Of a DNA stretch of 64,000 bases, positions 28,202-35,980 are shown in pieces. The notes below the pieces were generated by a model. The model made no database searches. It saw only the letters and a list, made by a program, of their open reading frames with translations, and had not been told where the DNA came from. The DNA comes from UBA2334 sp964396895. Its GTDB lineage: Bacteria > Pseudomonadota > Gammaproteobacteria > Burkholderiales > Burkholderiaceae_C. The stretch's first letter is position 1, and the number at the start of each line of letters is the position of its first letter. A program made the position numbers and the translations under genes. The DNA lies in contig CAYNGJ010000011.1 in assembly GCA_964396895.1 (NCBI GenBank), forward strand, positions 66,961 to 130,960, given 5' to 3'.

Positions 28202-28205
28202 CACC

Positions 28206-29324
28206 ATGCAAATCCAATCGTCTTTTGCCGACACCTACGCCCTCGCCCGTGTGAAGTTTTTGGAAGGTGCCGCTGCCGCTGGCATGGCCCTGGCATCGCA
28301 CAACCACCCGCTGCCGGGGGCCCAGGGCGAGACGCTGGCCATGGACGTGGCCCGCGACGGCCCCATGGGGGCCGAGAAGCTGCTGATCGTCAGCAGCGCC
28401 TGCCACGGGGCCGAGGGGCACTGCGGCTCGGGCGTGCAGGTGGCCGCCACACACGACGCCGAATGGCTGGCGCACGCCCGCGCCGCGGGTGTGGCGGTGC
28501 TGTACATCCACGCGCTGAACCCGCACGGTTTTTCGCACAGCCGCCGGGTGACCCATGAAAACGTGGACCTGAACCGCAACTTCCAGGACTTTGCCCAGCC
28601 CCTGCCCCACAACCCGGCCTATGGCGAGTTGCACGAGCTGCTGCTGCCCGCCACCTGGCCCCCCAGCGCCGAGAACGCCGCGGCCATTGCCCGATGGACG
28701 GACACCCACGGCCTGCCGCGCTACCAGGCGGCCGTGAGCCAGGGCCAGCACAGCCACCCCGACGGCATGTTCTTTGGCGGCACCGCCCCCACCTGGAGCA
28801 ACCAGACCCTGCGCCAGGTGCTGCGCCAGCACGGCCAAGGCGCCCGGCACGTGGCCTGGATGGACTTGCACACCGGCCTGGGCCCCAGCGGCGTGGGTGA
28901 ACGCATCTGGGCCGGTGGCAACGATGCCCAGGGCATTGCGCGGGCCAAGCGCTGGTGGGACGGTGGCGGGCAAACGCCCATCACGTCCATCTATGACGGC
29001 ACGTCCACCTCGGCGCTGTTGACCGGGCTGATGTGGTCATCCATCCACGACGAATGCCCCGCCGCCGCGTACACCGGCATCGCCATGGAATACGGCACCT
29101 TGCCCATTCTGGAGGTGATCCAGGCGCTGCGGGCCGACCACTGGCTGCACCGCGAAACCCTGCGAGGCCACGCCGTGGACCCTGAGCTGGCTCAGGCCAT
29201 TCACCAACAGATGCGCAACACCTTCTACGTCAACACCGATGGGTGGCGCGCCCAGGTCGTGGCACAGGCCCGCCAAGCGCTGTTTCAGGCGGTGGACGGC
29301 TTGGTCAGAGAATCACAAGAATAG
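28206..29324 (+). CDS. DUF2817 family M14-like metallopeptidase
   Basis: Encodes 372 residues. Carboxypeptidase-type zinc ligands appear as CHGAEGHCGS (HxxE), NVDLNRNF (substrate-binding Arg) and MDLHTGLGPSG (third ligand His), with a late Glu in AMEYGTLP that could be the catalytic base. This is the DUF2817 pattern, a subgroup of M14-like peptidases. No signal peptide is present, so it is probably cytosolic. 115 bases after the M20 gene; together they could degrade an imported peptide or acyl-amino acid. Confidence 0.82.
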   Translation: MQIQSSFADTYALARVKFLEGAAAAGMALASHNHPLPGAQGETLAMDVARDGPMGAEKLLIVSSACHGAEGHCGSGVQVAATHDAEWLAHARAAGVAVLYIHALNPHGFSHSRRVTHENVDLNRNFQDFAQPLPHNPAYGELHELLLPATWPPSAENAAAIARWTDTHGLPRYQAAVSQGQHSHPDGMFFGGTAPTWSNQTLRQVLRQHGQGARHVAWMDLHTGLGPSGVGERIWAGGNDAQGIARAKRWWDGGGQTPITSIYDGTSTSALLTGLMWSSIHDECPAAAYTGIAMEYGTLPILEVIQALRADHWLHRETLRGHAVDPELAQAIHQQMRNTFYVNTDGWRAQVVAQARQALFQAVDGLVRESQE

Positions 29325-29361
29325 CTAAAATTCCATACCAGACAATCGCTGGATGGCATTT

Positions 29362-30129
29362 TTACGCCGAAAATCGGCGTGCGGCAATTTCCAACAGGCC
29401 ATCGAAGATCAGGCCCTCGACCAGCTCGAAATGGCTGGACATGCTGGGGGCCATCTTCCAGCCCGCGCCGCCGGTCATGATGCACTCGGGCATCTGCCCG
29501 GTGTGCTGGCGCAGGTTGTCCACCATGCGCTGCACCGCGCCGGCGATGGCGAAGGTGCCTCCGCTGGTGAGCGCGTCGCTGGTGTTGGTGGGAAAGTCGC
29601 GCACCTCGCCCGTGGGGACGTGCAACCCGGCGGTGCCCGACTCCAGCGCGCGCAGCATGATGCCGTGGCCCGGCAGGATGATGCCGCCCAGAAAGCGGCC
29701 CTCGGCGTCCATGGCCTCCACCGTCACCGCCGTGCCCACCATGACCACCACACAGGGTTTGGGCTCGCCGCGCGCCACCACACGCTGGCGCGCGCCGATC
29801 ATGGCCACCCAGCGGTCCGCGCCCAAGCGGCTGGGGTGGTCATAGCCATTGGTCAACCCGGCCTCGCCGGTGGACGACACCACCCACTGGGGGTGCACAT
29901 CCCACAGCTCCAGTTGCTGTTCAACGCGGCGGCGCACGGCATCACCGGCCACCACGCAACCCAGCACATGCTGGGGCTGAGCCAGCTGGCTCCATTCACC
30001 CTCGGCCAGCTTTTCGATGTTTTCCAGAAACTGGGCACCATGGGCGAGCAGGCGGGCACCCACGCGAGGGGAGTCGTACAGGGCCCACTTGAGCCGGGTG
30101 TTACCAACGTCGAGGGCAAGCAGCGTCAT
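29362..30129 (-). CDS. coaX: Type III pantothenate kinase
   Basis: Encodes 255 residues. CoaX phosphorylates pantothenate, the first step of coenzyme A synthesis, without feedback by CoA. Motifs: LLALDVGNTRLKWALYD (phosphate-binding), the HPSRLGADRWVAMIGAR segment with catalytic Asp, VGTAVTVEAMD and GGIILPGHGIM. It converges with the DUF2817 gene; a short AT-rich segment (29322-29360) lies between their stops. Confidence 0.93.
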   Translation of the reverse strand: MTLLALDVGNTRLKWALYDSPRVGARLLAHGAQFLENIEKLAEGEWSQLAQPQHVLGCVVAGDAVRRRVEQQLELWDVHPQWVVSSTGEAGLTNGYDHPSRLGADRWVAMIGARQRVVARGEPKPCVVVMVGTAVTVEAMDAEGRFLGGIILPGHGIMLRALESGTAGLHVPTGEVRDFPTNTSDALTSGGTFAIAGAVQRMVDNLRQHTGQMPECIMTGGAGWKMAPSMSSHFELVEGLIFDGLLEIAARRFSA

Positions 30130-30213
30130 GAGGCGGCATTATGACCACTCCCTCACCGCCCCCGGTGTCACAGCCCAGGCGGACACATGGGGGTTTTCCA
30201 TGACGTGGCTCGC

Positions 30214-31365
30214 TCAGTTCTGCCGCCAAGGCAGGCCGCGAAAGCGCCAGCCCCCCCGCTGGCCACGGTGGGCCTGGGCATCGGGGTCGCCCTCGAAGCC
30301 CTCCAGGATGTTGTAGGCCTCCAGGCCCAGCTCGGTCGCCCGGCGGGCCGCCGCGATGGAGCGCACACCACTGCGACACAGCAGCACCAGCTTGGTGGCA
30401 CCGCCAGCGGCGGCGTCCCGCACGGCCTGGTCAAACCCAGGGTTCATGGCCATGCCCGGCCATTGCTTCCAGGCCACGGCCATGGCGCCGGGGACAAAAC
30501 CCACCCACTCGCGCTCGGCATCGGTGCGCACGTCCACCAGCACGGCTTCGCCCGCCTGCACCCAAGCCCAGGCCAGCGTGGCCGACACGTCACCCGCGTA
30601 ACCGGTGGCGGCACGGGGCACGGCGTCCAGCATGCCGTCGGCATCGTGGCGGGCAGCAGTGCCCAGACCTGAGAGCAGGTTGGCGGGCACGGCCTCGTCC
30701 ATGCGCTTGGGGCGCGGCAGATTGAGGTTGGCCATGATGGCCACGAATTCGGCCTCGGTTTTGCCCGCCACCCGGGCGTTGCTGGTTTTTTCCTGGCCAA
30801 TGCTGGAATGGGTGCGGCCCTGGTAGTCGTGGCCCGGCCAGACCGTGGTGTCGTCGGGCAAGGCAAACAGCACCTGGGTGAGGCTGTGGTACATCGCCTC
30901 GGCGCTGCCCGACTGAAAGTCTGTTCGGCCGCAACCGTTGATGAGCAAGGTGTCGCCGGTGAACACATGGCGGGCCTGGCCCGTGCCACCCGACGGCGTC
31001 CAGACGTAGCTGGCACTGCCCGCCGTGTGGCCGGGGGTGTGCAGCACGTGCAGGCGTTGGCCGCCGAAATCCAGCACATCACCGTGCTGCAACTGCACCG
31101 CAGCGCCGCCAATGCCGCAACCGGCGGGGGCAGCGGTTCTGGCCCCGGTGTGTTCGGCCAGCAGCCCAGCGCTGGTGATGTGGTCGGCGTGGGCATGGGT
31201 TTCCACCGTCCACTGCAGCTTGAGGCCGTGCTCGCGCAGCACCTGCAGGTCGCGCGGCAACTGCTCGTCCACCGGGTCGATCAGCAGGGCATCGCGGGTG
31301 TCCACGTCGAACAGGATGTAGGTGTAGGTGCTGGAAGCGGGGTCAAACAGCTGGATGGGGTTCAT
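30214..31365 (-). CDS. Persulfide dioxygenase-rhodanese fusion (MBL fold + rhodanese)
   Basis: Encodes 383 residues. Residues 1-240 are an ETHE1-like metallo-beta-lactamase domain: THAHADH with H57, H59, D61 and H62, then HTPGHTAGS, TGDTLLINGCGRTDF and VWPGHDYQGRTHSSI. The C-terminal 110 residues are a rhodanese domain with the active-site loop CRSGVRS (Cys about 330). Such fusions oxidise glutathione persulfide to sulfite and move sulfane sulfur. The ATG at 31365 has a strong GAGGAG site; the open frame upstream does not resemble the family. It follows a CsoR-like regulator gene by 50 bases, suggesting sulfide or persulfide control. Confidence 0.9.
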   Translation of the reverse strand: MNPIQLFDPASSTYTYILFDVDTRDALLIDPVDEQLPRDLQVLREHGLKLQWTVETHAHADHITSAGLLAEHTGARTAAPAGCGIGGAAVQLQHGDVLDFGGQRLHVLHTPGHTAGSASYVWTPSGGTGQARHVFTGDTLLINGCGRTDFQSGSAEAMYHSLTQVLFALPDDTTVWPGHDYQGRTHSSIGQEKTSNARVAGKTEAEFVAIMANLNLPRPKRMDEAVPANLLSGLGTAARHDADGMLDAVPRAATGYAGDVSATLAWAWVQAGEAVLVDVRTDAEREWVGFVPGAMAVAWKQWPGMAMNPGFDQAVRDAAAGGATKLVLLCRSGVRSIAAARRATELGLEAYNILEGFEGDPDAQAHRGQRGGWRFRGLPWRQN

Positions 31366-31415
31366 GGCGCACTCCTCAGGGTGAAGCGGGTGGGGCAGGA
31401 GGAAGCAGCCAGCGC

Positions 31416-31661
31416 TCAGGCGAATTTGGCCAGCATGTCGGCCACTTCGTCGGCGGGCACGTCGCCCTGCGAAATCACGCACCCTACCAGTGTGTAAAAA
31501 GACTTGTCCAGCGCCTTGCGCGCTGCGGCCAGTTGCTGGGCCACTTTTTCACAGTCTTCATCGTCTTCCAGCAAGCGCTGGATGCCACGCAGCTGTCCTT
31601 CGATGCGTTTGAGGCGCAGCACCAGCGCACGTTTGCGTTCGGGGTCTTGGACGATGGTCAT
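31416..31661 (-). CDS. CsoR/FrmR-family small repressor, possibly persulfide-sensing
   Basis: Encodes 81 residues, all-helical DUF156 family: LVLRLKRIEGQLRGIQRLLEDDEDC then AARKALDKSFYTLVGC. Two cysteines, C37 and C61, are present. The His-x3-Cys pair of copper-binding CsoR proteins is absent, which is more like sulfur-sensing members (CstR type), though the cysteine spacing here is 24 rather than their usual 29. Combined with the neighbouring persulfide dioxygenase, a reactive-sulfur sensor is likely but inferred. The start at 31661 is chosen from family length. Confidence 0.8.
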   Translation of the reverse strand: MTIVQDPERKRALVLRLKRIEGQLRGIQRLLEDDEDCEKVAQQLAAARKALDKSFYTLVGCVISQGDVPADEVADMLAKFA

Positions 31662-31700
31662 GGGGACTTTCAGTGGAGGTGGCGCGCGGGGTGGGCAAAC

Positions 31701-31716
31701 ATACTCCGCCAAGTAT
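31701..31716. promoter_or_regulatory. Candidate operator of the CsoR-like repressor
   Basis: ATACT-CCGCCA-AGTAT is a perfect 5-base inverted repeat with a 6-base GC-rich spacer, 40 bases before the repressor start. AT-flanked, GC-centred dyads of this size are usual for CsoR/FrmR tetramers, and autoregulation is typical of the family. Confidence 0.5.
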
Positions 31717-31967
31717 TTTTAGCACAAACACCTGACCCCAGCCCACCCCCCCACGAGCGGCCACCCGGTGAGTGGCGACGGTTGAATGGGCGGGCCCCAT
31801 GGGCATCGGCCCGCGGGGGTCACGCCGCTGGCCTGGCTGTGACCGGGTTGAAATTTGAGCAAAACAATGGGGCATCCGTGAAAACATTTCATTTTTCAAA
31901 AAAGTAAAAACTGTAGTGACAGCAACGAGGGGGTTTACGGGTGTTTGGAGGGGCGACGCTGGTGAAA

Positions 31968-31984
31968 ACCCTAGTCTCTAGGGT
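31968..31984. promoter_or_regulatory. Inverted repeat before the TRAP operon
   Basis: ACCCTAG and CTAGGGT separated by TCT, a perfect 7-base dyad, lies upstream of dctP. It could be an operator for the transporter genes; no regulator gene for it is visible nearby. Confidence 0.4.
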
Positions 31985-32038
31985 ATGGCCACCGCGCATG
32001 ATTTCGTCGCCTTTCAACCCATAACCGGAGACCGTTCC

Positions 32039-33160
32039 ATGTCCAACCCCAAATCAGCCACTTCGCGTCGCGGCATGCTCAAAGGCGCCGTGGTGGCCGC
32101 AGGTGCCTTGTCTGCCCCCATGATCGCGTCGGCCCAGACCACGACGCTGCGCTTCCAAAGCACTTGGCCCGCGAAAGACATCTTTCACGAGTACGCCCAG
32201 GACTTCGCCAAAAAGGTGAACGACATGGCGGGGGGCCGCCTGAAAATCGAGGTGCTGCCCTCGGGCTCGGTGGTCCCAGCCTTCCAGCTGCTGGATGCGG
32301 TGAGCAAGGGCACACTCGACGGTGGACATGGCGTGATTGCCTACCACTACGGCAAAAACTCGGCGCTGGCGCTGTGGGGATCCGGCCCGGCTTTTGGCAT
32401 GGACCCCAACATGGTGCTGGCCTGGCACAACTTTGGCGGGGGCAAGGCCCTGGTCGAAGAAATCTACAAGAGCATGAACATGGACGTGGTGAACTACCTC
32501 TACGGCCCCATGCCCACCCAGCCACTGGGCTGGTTCAAAAAGCCCATTGCCAAAGTGGAAGACCTCAAGGGCCTGAAATACCGCACCGTGGGCCTGGCGG
32601 TGGACGTGTTCACCGAAATGGGGGCCGCCGTCAACCCGCTGCCCGGTGGCGAAATCGTACCCGCCCTTGACCGCGGCCTGATCGATGCGGCCGAGTTCAA
32701 CAACGCCAGTTCGGACCGCCTGCTGGGCTTCCCCGACGTGGCCAAGAACTGCATGCTGCAGAGCTTCCACCAAAGCGGCGAGCAGTTCGAAATTCTGTTC
32801 AACGGCCCCAAGTACCGTGCGCTGCCCGATGAACTCCGCTCCATCATCGACTACGCCGTGCAGGCCGCCAGCGCCGAGATGAGCTGGAAAGCCATCGAGC
32901 GCAATTCGCAAGACTATGAGGCCCTGAAAAAGCAAGGCGTGAAGTTTTACAAAACGCCAGATGCCATCCTGCGGGCGCAATTGGCGGCCTGGGACAAAAC
33001 CATTGCCAAGAAGTCTGGCGAAAACCCGCTGTTCAAAAAAGTACTGGATTCGCAAAAAGCCTTTGCCCAGCGCGCCGGCCAGTGGCAGAACGACTACACG
33101 GTGGACTTCAAGATGGCCTACAACCACTATTTCGGCAAAGGTGCCGCCAAGCAGGGTTGA
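32039..33160 (+). CDS. dctP: TRAP transporter substrate-binding protein DctP (2-oxoacid/mannitol-type family)
   Basis: Encodes 373 residues. A Tat-like signal (SRRGMLKGAVVAAG) ends near ASAQ, so it is a periplasmic protein. The mature part has the DctP pattern: LRFQSTWPAKDIFHEYAQDF, LLDAVSKGTLDGGHG, LKGLKYRTVGLAVDVFTEMGA, IVPALDRGLIDAAEFNNASSD with the conserved Arg-containing ligand loop. It resembles the TakP-type proteins that bind 2-oxoacids with a metal ion, annotated often as mannitol/chloroaromatic. GGAG precedes the ATG at 32039. First gene of dctPQM. Confidence 0.9.
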   Translation: MSNPKSATSRRGMLKGAVVAAGALSAPMIASAQTTTLRFQSTWPAKDIFHEYAQDFAKKVNDMAGGRLKIEVLPSGSVVPAFQLLDAVSKGTLDGGHGVIAYHYGKNSALALWGSGPAFGMDPNMVLAWHNFGGGKALVEEIYKSMNMDVVNYLYGPMPTQPLGWFKKPIAKVEDLKGLKYRTVGLAVDVFTEMGAAVNPLPGGEIVPALDRGLIDAAEFNNASSDRLLGFPDVAKNCMLQSFHQSGEQFEILFNGPKYRALPDELRSIIDYAVQAASAEMSWKAIERNSQDYEALKKQGVKFYKTPDAILRAQLAAWDKTIAKKSGENPLFKKVLDSQKAFAQRAGQWQNDYTVDFKMAYNHYFGKGAAKQG

Positions 33161-33176
33161 ACACGCCTGATCGGGT

Positions 33177-33214
33177 CGGCAGGGGCACCACGTGGTGCCC
33201 CTGCCGATTTTTTT
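33177..33214 (+). terminator. Strong hairpin with T7 between dctP and dctQ
   Basis: A perfect 30-base palindrome (arms CGGCAGGGGCACCAC and GTGGTGCCCCTGCCG) followed by A and seven Ts. It starts 17 bases after the dctP stop and ends 27 bases before dctQ. This position should cut most transcripts after dctP and leave a smaller dctPQM fraction, as TRAP systems need more binding protein than permease. Confidence 0.9.
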
Positions 33215-33240
33215 GACCGCTGTCCTGTGCAAGAACCACC

Positions 33241-33861
33241 ATGCAAAACCTGCTGCTCCTGACCGATAGGCTGTCCACTTGGCTGGGCAAAGTCTGCGCC
33301 TGGTCCGTCGTGGGCTTGACGCTCCTGATTTCCTGGGAAGTGTTCAACCGCTACGCGCTGAACAACCCCCACGCCTGGGTGCTGGACGCCCAGATCATGC
33401 TGTACGGCACCCTGTTCATGACCGCAGGTGCCTACACGCTGTCCAAAAATGGCCATGTGCGCGGCGATGTGCTGTATGGCTTTTTCAGGCCCCGCACGCA
33501 AGCCGGCGTGGACCTGATCCTTTACTTCGTCTTTTTCCTCCCCGGCGTGATCGCACTGACCTGGGCCGGGTGGAGCTTCGCCCAGGATTCGTGGTCCATC
33601 CGGGAGCAAACGTTCTCGGCCCAGGCGCTGCCGTTGTACCCCTTCAAATTCGTTCTGCCCCTGGCCGGGGGGATTTTGCTGCTGCAGGGCGTGGTGGAAA
33701 TCATCCGCTGCGTGATGTGCCTGCGCACGGGTGCCTGGCCCGCGCGTGACCACGATGTGGAAGAGGTGGACGTGGACAAACTCAAAGAAATGGTGCACGT
33801 CAAGGACGGCGACATCGAAGCACTGGACCAGTTTGTGGTCAAACAAGGACGCACATCATGA
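33241..33861 (+). CDS. dctQ: TRAP transporter small membrane subunit DctQ
   Basis: Encodes 206 residues with four hydrophobic helices (about 15-37, 52-72, 95-115, 135-155). The family segment SWEVFNRYALNNPHAW and TAGAYTLSKNGHVRGDVLY are present. DctQ joins DctM in the inner membrane to form the secondary transporter. The C-terminal 45 residues are acidic and charged (DVEEVDVDKLKEMVHVKDGD), longer than usual. It overlaps dctM by 4 bases. Confidence 0.9.
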   Translation: MQNLLLLTDRLSTWLGKVCAWSVVGLTLLISWEVFNRYALNNPHAWVLDAQIMLYGTLFMTAGAYTLSKNGHVRGDVLYGFFRPRTQAGVDLILYFVFFLPGVIALTWAGWSFAQDSWSIREQTFSAQALPLYPFKFVLPLAGGILLLQGVVEIIRCVMCLRTGAWPARDHDVEEVDVDKLKEMVHVKDGDIEALDQFVVKQGRTS

Positions 33862-35837
33862 AGTTCCAGATTCGCCGGGAATTGTGGTTCGGCTTCGGGC
33901 TCATGGCCCTCATCGGGTTGGCCGCCTTGGGCATGGTGGTCAGCACCGAGGTGATGACCAACGGCCACTATGGGCTGTTGATGCTGTCGCTGGTGGTGGT
34001 GGCCATCATGCTGGGTTTTCCCACTGCCTTTACCCTGATGGGCATGGGCATGTTGTTTGCCTTTTTCGCCTACCACTCGGGTGGGCAGACCGCTGGCGGC
34101 GCGGTCACCCAGACACTGAACCTGATGGTGCAGCGGGCCTACTCGGTCATGAGCAACGACGTGCTCATCTCCATTCCACTGTTCGTGTTCATGGGCTACC
34201 TGGTCGAACGTGCCAACCTGATTGAAAAGCTGTTCAAGAGCCTGCACCTGGCCCTGGCCCGCGTGCCCGGCTCCTTGGGGGTTGCCACGCTGGTGACCTG
34301 TGCCGTGTTCGCCACGGCCACCGGCATCGTGGGCGCGGTGGTGACGCTGATGGGCCTGCTGGCCATGCCCCAGATGCTGCGCGCGGGCTACGACGTGCGG
34401 CTGACGGCAGGCACCATCACCGCCGGCGGCTGCCTGGGCATTCTGATCCCGCCATCGGTGTTGCTCATCGTGTACGGGGCCACGGCGGGCGTGTCGGTGG
34501 TGCAGCTGTACGCAGGGGCCTTCTTCCCCGGCATCATGCTGGCCGGTCTCTACATCGTGTACGTGATCCTGATGGCCAAAATCCGCCCCGACTGGGCCCC
34601 TCCCCTGAGCGCCGAGCAACGAGTGGTGCCTCTGCCCAGCGAACTGCTGCGCGTGGGTGCCAAGGCGTCAGGCTGGGCACTGGGCGGTTTGCTCCAGGCC
34701 TTGAAAGGCCGACGCAACGCCGACGCGAGCACCGCCTACTTGCTGAAGCAACTGGGCGTGGTGCTGGCGCCGCTGGCCCTGTTCGCCGCCGTTTCGCTGT
34801 GGAGCTACGGTGTTGCCACCACGGTGGTGCCGGAAGACAACATCGTCGGTCTGGAGCAGATGGGCGGCGCACCGGCCTCTGAGGCCGTATCGGAAGGTGG
34901 ATTGGCCGAGCCCCCCTCCAACGATGGCGGGCTGGCAGAGCCACCTGCCGCCAGCGTGGGCTTGCAAGAGCCCCCCAGTGCAGGTGGCGGCTTGAGCGAA
35001 CCACCCGGCGGCGCAGCCGAACCCACCGCAGCAGCAAACACCGTTGCCGAGCCCCCCCTGGCGGCCGACACCGTGACCACCCGAGATGCCCCCACGGGCT
35101 ACTGGATAGGCTTGGGCGTGGGCGCCTTGGCCCTGGCGCTGTTTTACGCCATGTTGAGCTTTGCCCGGCTGGAAATCTTCAAGATGCTGCTCTCCAGTTT
35201 TTTCCCGCTGCTGGTGCTGATTCTGGCTGTGCTGGGATCCATCGTGATGGGACTGGCCACGCCCACCGAAGCCGCGGCCGTGGGTGCCTTGGGCGGCTTC
35301 CTGCTGGCGGCGGCCTACCGGCAACTCAACCTCACCATGGTGAAAGAGTCGGTCTACCTCACGGCCAAAACCAGTGCCATGGTGTGCTGGCTGTTTGTGG
35401 GATCGGCGATTTTTTCGGCGGCGTTTGCCCTGTTGGGCGGGCAGGAACTGATTGAGCAGTGGGTGCTGGGCATGAACCTGACCCAAACCGAGTTCCTCAT
35501 CCTCAGCCAGGTCATCATTTTCATTCTGGGCTGGCCGCTGGAGTGGACCGAGATCATCGTCATCTTCATGCCCATCTTCATCCCGCTGCTGGACAATTTT
35601 GGGGTGGACCCGCTGTTCTTCGGCCTGCTGGTGGCGCTGAACCTGCAGACCGCATTCCTCAGCCCCCCGGTGGCCATGAGTGCGTTCTACTTGAAGGGCG
35701 TGGCGCCCAAACACGTGACGCTGAACCAGATTTTCGCGGGCATGTTGCCGTTCATGGGCATACAGGTGCTGGCCATTGTGCTGCTGTACAACTTCCCAGC
35801 CATCGGCCTGTGGTTGCCGGAAGTGCTGTACAAGTAA
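33858..35837 (+). CDS. dctM: TRAP transporter large permease DctM with a periplasmic-type EPP-repeat insert
   Basis: Encodes 659 residues, about 220 more than a normal DctM. The N-terminal half has family features (LGFPTAFTLMGMGMLFAFF, ISIPLFVFMGYLVERA, AGGCLGILIPPSVLLIVYG) and the last 240 residues complete the fold (MGLATPTEAAAVGALGGF, ILSQVIIFILGWPLEWTEI). Between them, residues about 240-415 form an insert with two extra hydrophobic stretches and the degenerate repeat GGLAEPP, GGLAEPP, GLQEPP, GGLSEPP, VAEPP (residues 347-400). The insert is in frame and has no stop. It makes the large subunit that carries the substrate across the inner membrane. Confidence 0.9.
   Translation: MKFQIRRELWFGFGLMALIGLAALGMVVSTEVMTNGHYGLLMLSLVVVAIMLGFPTAFTLMGMGMLFAFFAYHSGGQTAGGAVTQTLNLMVQRAYSVMSNDVLISIPLFVFMGYLVERANLIEKLFKSLHLALARVPGSLGVATLVTCAVFATATGIVGAVVTLMGLLAMPQMLRAGYDVRLTAGTITAGGCLGILIPPSVLLIVYGATAGVSVVQLYAGAFFPGIMLAGLYIVYVILMAKIRPDWAPPLSAEQRVVPLPSELLRVGAKASGWALGGLLQALKGRRNADASTAYLLKQLGVVLAPLALFAAVSLWSYGVATTVVPEDNIVGLEQMGGAPASEAVSEGGLAEPPSNDGGLAEPPAASVGLQEPPSAGGGLSEPPGGAAEPTAAANTVAEPPLAADTVTTRDAPTGYWIGLGVGALALALFYAMLSFARLEIFKMLLSSFFPLLVLILAVLGSIVMGLATPTEAAAVGALGGFLLAAAYRQLNLTMVKESVYLTAKTSAMVCWLFVGSAIFSAAFALLGGQELIEQWVLGMNLTQTEFLILSQVIIFILGWPLEWTEIIVIFMPIFIPLLDNFGVDPLFFGLLVALNLQTAFLSPPVAMSAFYLKGVAPKHVTLNQIFAGMLPFMGIQVLAIVLLYNFPAIGLWLPEVLYK
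34893..35058. repeat. In-frame coding repeat for G-G-L-x-E-P-P units in dctM
   Basis: At least four near-copies of a roughly 30-base unit encoding GGL(A/S)EPP plus three or four variable residues, with a fifth diverged copy (VAEPP). The variation between copies is at the protein level too, so this is an old or actively drifting repeat. Confidence 0.8.
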
Positions 35838-35857
35838 GGGATTCGGCCTGGCTTGAG

Positions 35858-35882
35858 AAACGGGTGCCTCGGCACCCGTTTT
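35858..35882 (+). terminator. Intrinsic terminator after dctM
   Basis: AAACGGGTGCC pairs with GGCACCCGTTT around a short loop, with a run of Ts, 21 bases after the dctM stop. It ends the TRAP operon before icmF. Confidence 0.8.
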
Positions 35883-35919
35883 CATTGGGCTGGCCCGTCC
35901 GTTCACAAAAGTGTTTACG

Positions 35920-35941
35920 TTGACGTTTACGTAAACGTAAA
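35920..35941. promoter_or_regulatory. Palindromic operator candidate upstream of icmF
   Basis: A perfect 16-base palindrome ACGTTTACGTAAACGT (35923-35938), extended by matching bases on both sides apart from one mismatch, 42 bases before the icmF start. Adjacent TTTACGTTGACG gives an overlapping second half site. It resembles the ACGT-rich palindromes I recall for MerR-type LiuR regulators of branched-chain amino-acid and acyl-CoA catabolism in proteobacteria. Confidence 0.6.
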
Positions 35942-35980
35942 ATGGCCGATTCCCAATCAGAACCGCATCAGGAGACCCCC

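Larger units (their letters stand above)
31662..32038. other. 377-bp gene-free region between the CsoR-like gene and dctP
   Basis: Divergent promoter region. It contains the inverted repeat at 31701-31716, an AT-rich patch around 31890-31915 and an ACCCTAG-TCT-CTAGGGT inverted repeat at 31968-31984, 55 bases before the dctP start. I see no gene or RNA here. Confidence 0.6.

Noticed and set aside
26627..28234. Minus-strand frame opposite the M20 gene
   Set aside because: All metal ligands are on the plus strand; the antisense frame is a shadow.
29366..29383. ACGCCGA/TCGGCGT hairpin at the end of coaX as terminator
   Set aside because: No T run follows on either strand in the right place; it lies in the last codons of coaX.
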